Shown one piece after another: positions 57,835 through 64,000 of a stretch of DNA of 64,000 nt. The stretch is taken from assembly GCA_963556145.1 (NCBI GenBank), contig OY744473.1:2046001-2110000 (forward strand), given 5' to 3'. The DNA is from Hygrocybe punicea (Eukaryota > Basidiomycota > Agaricomycetes > Agaricales > Hygrophoraceae). A program made the translations under genes and the position numbers. The notes under the pieces are model-generated. The model was given only the letters and a program-made list of their open reading frames with translations. It was not told the origin of the DNA and did not search any database. Numbering within the stretch: the first letter of the stretch is position 1; each line of letters starts with the position of its first letter.

Positions 57835-58370
57835 TCATGCTGTTTGTCCATTGCCTAATGTGTTGTTCCTGTCGTTGCGCCAAGCTTTGGCCGCCGAGTT
57901 CTTCATATGCAGCTTGAGGATATCTCGAACAGGCCAACAGTCTGCGTACTTTTTGAGCTCTTCAAATTTATCTGCCATCTTTCCCGCTGGTGAGTGAGCC
58001 AGTGCTGATCAAGCGAGACTCTTCCCTAACCTCATCACAGATTACATTGACCAGCTCTTTTTTCTGAGAGGCGTAACTCTTCGTGGGATTGAGCATCCTT
58101 GCTGCTTGCTTATGCACAAATTTCTGTTACAGTCAATATCTTGAAATCTTTATATCCAGTGAGTCATACCTCGATTTCTTCAAATCGTTTTGCATCCCAA
58201 TTTACCGCATGCTCCAGGTTATAGCTGCCTCGACCTGGCCGTGCCACTTCACCGCGTGGCTTCGGAATTTCCTCTCCAGGGACTGATGACTCTGACAATT
58301 CTGACAATTCCGAACAACAACTTTGGCTGTCGTCGGAATAGATTTCGTCGATGTTAACACTAATTGGCAT
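57835..58370 (-). CDS. Small Agaricomycete orphan-family protein
   Basis: At least three exons: the start at 58370 (MPISVNIDEIYSDDSQSCCS) continues to PRGEVARPGRGSYNLEHAV, then KFVHKQAARMLNPTKSYASQ after an acceptor near 58125, and finally FEELKKYADCWPVRDILKLH with a stop at 57835-57837. The GRPGRGGYNL...YVHKxxxxxLxxxKSYxxQ...YxDxWPVRDM pattern is known from numerous uncharacterised proteins in mushrooms. The acidic Ser-rich N-terminus and helical C-terminus fit a protein-interaction role, but nothing more can be said. It lies between the arms of the inverted repeat. Confidence 0.6.
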
Positions 58371-58813
58371 TGGATTTAGCCTAGCTGCATGTTCGACTCA
58401 AGTAGTAGTAGGTGGCAGCGGGCTTGGAGTTTTGATATCAAAGTGTACACAGGTTGTCAGAAGTGGTAGATGCCTTCGGATGACGGGAATGGCCGTCATT
58501 CAATGATGAGTGTCAGACAGAGGATGCAGTATATATGTACTACCGATTACACAAGCCCTGTGTAACATCGTTCACACGTAATGCCAATTGTTGTATTCCT
58601 GACTCAAATTAAAAACCTCTGACTTTGTCATCATGATTGACTCCTGCAATTAATTTATGTAGACAATAATCAAGGGGCTACATAAGTCTCCACCATTAGT
58701 ACATCGTAACTTGTCCAACTTCTACAACCATGAACACAGCCCAGCTGAAACAAGTGATACTTCTCCTTCCATAAATCGACGATGCTAAAAGATATCATAG
58801 GATTACAGCCTGA

Positions 58814-60236
58814 TTGCTCGCCTCAAAGGCCACACTCAGCCCATTAATTGTCTTGCCTTCAACAACAAGGGAAACCTACTTGCCAGCAGAGGTAATATCC
58901 TTGCAGGCTATTGATATTTCCCTGACCCGAGCACTACCAGGTGACGATGAAACAGCTCATATTTGGGTGGTAAAAGGCTTTAAACGCTTACAAATCCTTC
59001 ACGATGGGAGCCATAGATGGGGACAAGTAACATGCATGAAATGGCTGAGTCCAGAAAATAATTGTGGCAAAACTTTGTGCTTTGGATCGGGCTGAGGCCT
59101 GATTTTAATCTATGAGCAACACAAAGTAAGTGCAATCATCGTTCAACAGAACGGTGACCAAAGACGCGTGTTAGGGAAATTTTGTTCAGCTGTCATCAAT
59201 GGTTGCTTTTGATTTTGATTGCGTGGAAGCCTTTGCATACGACCCGAAACACAATTGACTTGCGGCTTCTAGCCACAACGGGGCAGTAAAACTCTGGAGT
59301 ATCAAAAAAAGCGGTGAGTCACACTCATCTTCCTGGTTGGAATGAAGATAAATCAACCTGTGCGAGGTATCTTACAAAACTTATGGCATTCAAAATTGGA
59401 ATCCGCAAACGCAATACCCAGAGCGGTACAATTTATAGAGGATTATCAAAACATCGCTTTGTTTGCCCTGGAGACGGGTGAAATGTAAGTGCAGTAACCA
59501 GATACCATTCCAAAACAACTCATAAGTACACAGCATTGTCCTTGATGCTGAGAGTTCGAAAACAAAATGGAAAATGCTCCTTAAATCAGCATTGTGAGTA
59601 CATGAAATTCACTAGAAACAAGACGCTTATCCTACGTTAGAGGGAATGTAAGCTTCTCCGCGGACAACAGGCATTTACTTGCGGATAATTTAAGTGGCGG
59701 GTTTGATCTTTACGGCATTGACCAGTCTTCTCCGACGAGATCGTTTGCGGTCCCATTTACTCGACGATTTGTCAAACAAGGAGTCTTCACAGAAGGCGAA
59801 GCTCTAATTGCATGTGGAAGTGACGGTGGCAAGGTTTATGTCTTTGACGTGGCATCTGGTGCCATCATCCAGACCTTAGAACATGGGAAACAGTTATTGA
59901 TCCAAACAGTCGCAGTAAGATTCATTTAATTGAAATGAAAGTGATGGGATCTGACATAACATTTGGCAGTCATTCTCCTACCCAGATCGATATGTAATTG
60001 TGAGTGCAAATTCTGAAGAGAATGCTCAGATATGCGTATGGGCGAGAAGCAACGTAAGAAATGTGCCCCTTGCAATAAATCCACTCACATTGAAGACATT
60101 AGACCACTACTTTGGTCCGTCATTGCGCTTCTTCACCAACCTTGGAAGAAAAGGCGTCACAAGACATCAACATCCTGACGGTCATAAATATCATCATTTT
60201 TGCGTTGATCTTTTGTTGCGCTACGGACATTTTTAG
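58814..60236 (+). pseudogene. WD40-repeat protein, broken by stop codons
   Basis: Spliced plus-strand pieces show WD40 blades: GHTQPINCLAFNNKGNLLAS, DDETAHIWVVKGFKRLQILH, then GQVTCMKWLSPENNCGKTLC, LAASSHNGAVKLWSIKK, FSADNRHLLADNLSGGFDLY, ALIACGSDGGKVYVFDVASG and a last blade SYPDRYVIVSANSEENAQIC. TGA codons at 59093-59095 and 59256-59258 sit in frame where related proteins have Arg, both consistent with CGA to TGA change. Introns such as the one starting at 59126 are otherwise normal. The family is a group of Agaricomycetes WD40 proteins with a hydrophobic C-terminus; the stop codons argue this copy is dead. Confidence 0.7.
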
Positions 60237-60838
60237 AGAAAGACTAGGGAACGTGAGGGGTTCAATATCTGCAGGGTTCTGAATAATACTCACATTCCAT
60301 GCAGGGGAAACAATGGATGATGGGTCAGGTCACGACGGGACTCATGAAACCAGAGCCCAAGAGATCCACAATGCAAGAGATATTTGATGCTGCCGATCAG
60401 TGAGAACGAAGAGGCCCTCGGCTACATGCGAATCATTGGTTGGAAACAATGTAATAAATGTATTAAATGTAACAAGGAAATGGCGGCCCGTCAAAGTCAC
60501 AATTGTGGATGAGAAAACCAAGTTGGTACATAAGATGTATGGGACCACAATGAAACACATGTACCCCACCAACACGAAGAAGCACGTCGGGGATCAAGGA
60601 CAAAGACGACGGCAATGGAATTTAGAGGACTCAGAAAAGGGGGCAGTGCGTTAAAATAACAAAAAGTGTATGATCGAGACAACTTCGAAACATTTGTACT
60701 ATTTTAATTTTAATGTTAATCTCATGATCGTCGAACAGTGAAATGCTTGCACAGTCTGAGCGGTGTTTGCTGAGAAACTCGTTTGACGAACCTGATGTTT
60801 ATTTGTTAGTACACCAATTGGACATGCTCGAAAAATGC
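60237..60838. other. Downstream region of the WD40 pseudogene
   Basis: A plus-strand frame (60400-60654) is basic and has no motif I recognise. No gene is called. Confidence 0.35.
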
Positions 60839-61170
60839 TCACTCCACAATGGCGAAATCAGCAAGACCGGCGTCCCGCCCACGCATATTCACGACAGTTT
60901 CAGCACGTTTCCCTGCCCGCATAACAATCATGTCGCCTCTCCACATCCAATTTCCCACCATCCGTGAAATGTTGGCATTGAGAGGCATGGACCGATGGTT
61001 TTTGAAAAAGAGTTGAAATGTGTGGCTCTGCATGCCTTCATTAACGGTGAGGAGGCAATCGTGAATGAAGGGTTGACGACGGAAGTCAGTGAAGAACCCT
61101 TCTACGAGTGGAAAGCGACGTTCCCCATTTTCGTGCGTTTGGATGTGGATAAACAGTGGCTGCGCTAAAG
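60839..61170 (-). pseudogene. Remnant of an orphan-family protein
   Basis: The minus strand contains RQPFIHDCLLTVNEGMQS, then NANISRMVGNWMWRGDMIVM and VVNMRGRDAGLADFAIVE before a TGA. The WRGDxxVMRxG...VNMRGxDxxLADFAV pattern occurs at the C-terminus of many short uncharacterised mushroom proteins. The N-terminal part is absent, being cut by the inverted-repeat arm at 61312. Confidence 0.5.
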
Positions 61171-61311
61171 CAGGCGAGTATAAGCGTCCTCGAATACGAA
61201 CGTGTCCTGCCTAAGCTGACAAGGATAGTTAGATGGGAATGATAAGGGCAGCATCGAAGATGGCACCTTCTTGAAATGACAAGGGATTGGCTTTCGTTGA
61301 GAGGGCATAAC

Positions 61312-61807
61312 GAGTGTGAGCGGATAAGGAGTTGGAATATGGAATATGTCAGGGCCATTGGATCAGAGAATCGGAACGAATATGAAGAAGGAACCGTGCA
61401 GATGATCCATCGCTTACCCTGAGCGGTTTCATGGTGGGAGCCGCTGGTTGAATCATAGCGGCGGTTTCGCAGGGCAATAGGGAGCGGTTTCCTTATTTGG
61501 ATAGGGTGGTTTCCTTATTCGGTCGGTGGGCGGGGAGTCATTCTCTGACAGTCACATACTTATTGTTACAATTTATTCCGGTCCTATCCCTAGACCGCTT
61601 GGTTACGTATAAAAATGTCCTGAACCACACACACACCACTCTATCATGTTCTCAACCTTTTTGAACATGGTCAGCTTTGCCATGCCCTATGTGGACATCG
61701 ACGTCACCATGGCGGACAACGAGGCTAATCCTTGGGCAGCGCCACCGAACGTCGTCAAACAGAATTCTCGGCAAGACACGGAATGGCAGCCGGAGGGACA
61801 AGGCAAG
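61312..61807 (+). repeat. Right arm of the 496-bp inverted repeat, with duplicated promoter and first exon
   Basis: Reverse complement of 57227-57722. The copied exon starts at 61646 (MFSTFLNMVSFAMPYVDIDV) behind the same TATAAAAATG box. After GQGK at 61807 the sequence departs from the original gene and an unrelated frame runs to 61888, so the duplicate has a promoter and start but no proper gene body. Confidence 0.92.
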
Positions 61808-61889
61808 CACAGGGCATTCAGCAAGATATTACCAACTCACTTGGGATGCCTGAAAATGAGATTGCCCAACTGGCTTGGGGATAGCTGAA

Positions 61890-62805
61890 TCAGGCTGAGA
61901 TATATCCTGGCCCAACTGAGATGGTCCAGGCTGGTGTTCCCAGGATATATCCTGGCACAACTGAGATGGTCCAGCCTGATGTTCCCAGGATATATCCTGG
62001 CCCAACTGAGATGGTCCAGGCTGGTGTTCCCAGGATATATCCTGGCCCAACTGAGATGGTCCAGGCTGCTGTTCTCAGGATATATCCTGGCCCAACTGAG
62101 ATGGTCCAGGCTGATGTTCCCAGGATATATCCTGGCCCAACTGAGATGGTCCAGGCTGGTGTTCCCAGGATATATCCTGGGCCAACTGAGATGGTCCAGG
62201 CTGCTGTTCTCAGGATATATCCTGGCCCAACTGAGATGGTCCAGGCTGATGTTCCCAGGATATATCCTGGCCCAACTGAGATGGTCCAGGCTGGTGTTCC
62301 CAGGATATATCCTGGGCCAACTGAGATGGTCCAGGCTGCTGTTCTCAGGATATATCCTGGCCCAACTGAGATGGTCCAGGCTGATGTTCCCAGGATATAT
62401 CCTGGCCCAACTGAGATGGTCCAGGCTGGTGTTCCCAGGATATATCCTGGGCCAACTGAGATGGTCCAGGCTGCTGTTCTGAGGATATATCCTGGCCCAA
62501 CTGACATGGTCCAGCCTGATGTTCTCAGGATATATCCTGGCCCAACTGAGATGGTCCAGCCTGATGTTCCCAGGATATATCCTGGGCCAACTGAGATGGT
62601 CCAGGCTGGTGTTCCCAGGATATATCCTGGCCCAACTGACATGGTCCAGCCTGATGTTCTCAGGATATATCCTGGCCCAACTGACATGGTCCAGCCTGGT
62701 GTTCCCAGGATATATCCTGGCCCAACTGACATGGTCCAGGCTGGTGCTTTTAGGATATATCCTGGGCCAGCTGAAATGGTCCAGGCTGATGTTTTCAGGT
62801 ATATA
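61890..62805. repeat. 45-bp minisatellite, about twenty units, open on both strands
   Basis: Each unit contains a perfect 14-bp palindrome CAGGATATATCCTG (a few units vary) and ATGGTCCAGGCTG. The unit length is a multiple of three. One plus-strand frame therefore encodes a 15-residue repeat (MVQAGVPRIYPGPTE type) to 63000, and a minus-strand frame encodes another (AWTISVGPGYILGT type). Units 3-13 follow a three-unit order (GVP, AVL, DVP variants), a 135-bp higher-order repeat. The last units are most diverged. Whether anything is translated is unknown. Confidence 0.95.
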
Positions 62806-64000
62806 TATACCCTCCTAATTATCTTCCTAATTATAACAATGTTGGTAACATCAATGTTCAATTTATGCTGTCAATTCAATACTTTTCTTCTTTTATTCAT
62901 ATATATATATTCATACTTCAATGTCCTCCTCAGCATCTTCCACCTCCAAGTATGGCTTGCTTGTCTTCTTCTTGATGGCAGTTTGCCTCTGCTTATCTAA
63001 AGCATGCAACTTCTGTCTGACCTGTGATGGTTGTTTTCCTTCCTCTTGCAATGTGAACCAGTAATGATAAAGCCCATTAGCACATCAGTTTGTAAAGTGT
63101 GATGGCTTCTTGATAAGGATGTCCCTGTTCTGAGGAATAGATCTTGACTCAAAAAACTTGTGAGGATCTTCTTCAATATCCTTCCAGTGTGCAGTGGAAG
63201 TTTCACTATATAAGGCTGCAAACAGGATTATTATTCTGACAGTATTTTCAGAACCTATCCCAAACCAATTTGACAAAGTTACAGATCACCATCCACACAA
63301 CCACAGGATCAGCTTCAACTCCCTTCTCAGGCAGATATGGATATTTTTCATCATCACAATTTATGACAGCCCTGGGTGACAGCTTGGAACTTTCATCTTC
63401 TTTCTGAATGTTTGCTTACATGGAATACCTTGATAAAATACCTTTGCAAAATGACTGGGCAAATTCACACCACTCATCATAAAAGTCACTATCCTTCCAT
63501 TTAGAAAAATGCCTTGAGAATTTAGCCATTGAATCACCATTATCCTTCTCAACATGACTTTCTGACTCCTGGAAATCTCCTACTTTCTTCTTATTTGATT
63601 GGGATTGTTAAACCAATTGGCAATTTTCTACTGAAGATTAATACATCAGCATGCAAAGAAGCATTATCAAAATGGCACAAACCTTGTCAAGAATGTCATT
63701 GTCATCAGGTGAAAGTGGTTTTGTTGGCTCTCTTCCTCTCCTTTTGAAGCTGGTGCAACTCTTTGATGTTCAAAGTTTTTTCTTTTTCATTGTTTGTGGT
63801 AGAGACATATTTGTTATAGTGAGCTTTGAGTAAGCTTTGAGTATTGCCTGAATTTCCCAGGCTATTGTTTGTGTGGTATGTAGTAGATTAGAGAGTGAGA
63901 GTGAGGTAAGAGAGATCAGAGAGGCTAAAGTGAACTTCAGAAAGCTGAACCAAATATTCTTCAAGATTGATAGTGGAGTAACTCAGCCCAAACCCGTGAC
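62806..64000 (-). other. AT-rich region with degraded minus-strand coding remnants
   Basis: Short minus-strand pieces look protein-derived: KFSRHFSKWKDSDFYDEWCE (about 63530-63470), SGVNLPSHFAKVFYQGIP (about 63470-63420) and HWKDIEEDPHKFFESRSIPQ (about 63195-63130), followed by a basic tail near 63000. They are separated by stops and frame changes. The pattern suggests an old gene carried by a mobile element; no family is named. Confidence 0.4.

Noticed and set aside
61890..62805. CRISPR-like repeat array
   Set aside because: Units are contiguous without unique spacers, and the genome is eukaryotic. It is a minisatellite.

Overview
The window is nuclear DNA of a filamentous basidiomycete, most likely a repeat-rich agaricomycete. 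The evidence is short (about 41-84 nt) GT-AG introns throughout the genes, a pair of DUF6533 membrane proteins (a basidiomycete family), several low-function protein families typical of Agaricomycetes, and fungal Copia, hAT, mariner-like and MITE elements. No prokaryotic signature, tRNA, rRNA or CRISPR array was seen.

Layout. (1) 1.0-10.7 kb: one gene for a Ser/Pro-rich, mostly disordered protein, split by a 7,180-bp hAT transposon (1313-8492) with an exact 8-bp target duplication. The transposon sits inside the gene's first intron, between branch point and 3' splice site. It carries a decayed transposase, an 0.8-kb foldback repeat, a 2.2-kb hairpin-rich minisatellite and an unrelated, possibly captured, segment. 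(2) 11.0-28.1 kb: a compact housekeeping block containing a small Cys-rich protein, the exosome subunit Rrp42, a prolidase-type M24 peptidase, a Rho GTPase, the GPI-GlcNAc transferase subunit Gpi1/PIG-Q, a fused lysine-ketoglutarate reductase/saccharopine dehydrogenase and the ribosome-assembly factor Mak21/Noc1. Two divergent pairs have start codons only 55 and 87 bp apart. (3) 28.4-47.2 kb: two recently duplicated DUF6533 genes, pushed about 15 kb apart by a nest of mobile DNA: a mariner-like element (30716-32457), a possible long-TIR element (32589-44402), a young Copia retrotransposon (36861-43954) that holds a still younger 2.2-kb non-coding LTR element (38086-40258), and a MITE-in-MITE (44427-45030). 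(4) 47.6-64 kb: an accessory region with a broken CNNM/Mam3 fragment, a Copia RT fragment abutting a mariner end, several fungal orphan-family genes, a broken WD40 gene, a 496-bp near-identical inverted repeat and a 45-bp minisatellite of about twenty units that is open on both strands.

How it fits together. The core block is ordinary and appears intact; spliced models for Rrp42, prolidase, Rho and the Cys-rich protein close in phase throughout. The flanks are dominated by insertion and decay. Four accessory or mobile coding regions carry premature stops of the C-to-T kind; four of the five stops are CGA to TGA, suggesting CpG deamination. The most unusual objects are the intron-resident hAT with its cargo, the identical-LTR nested element without retroviral-type genes, and the 57-63 kb inverted-repeat/minisatellite region.
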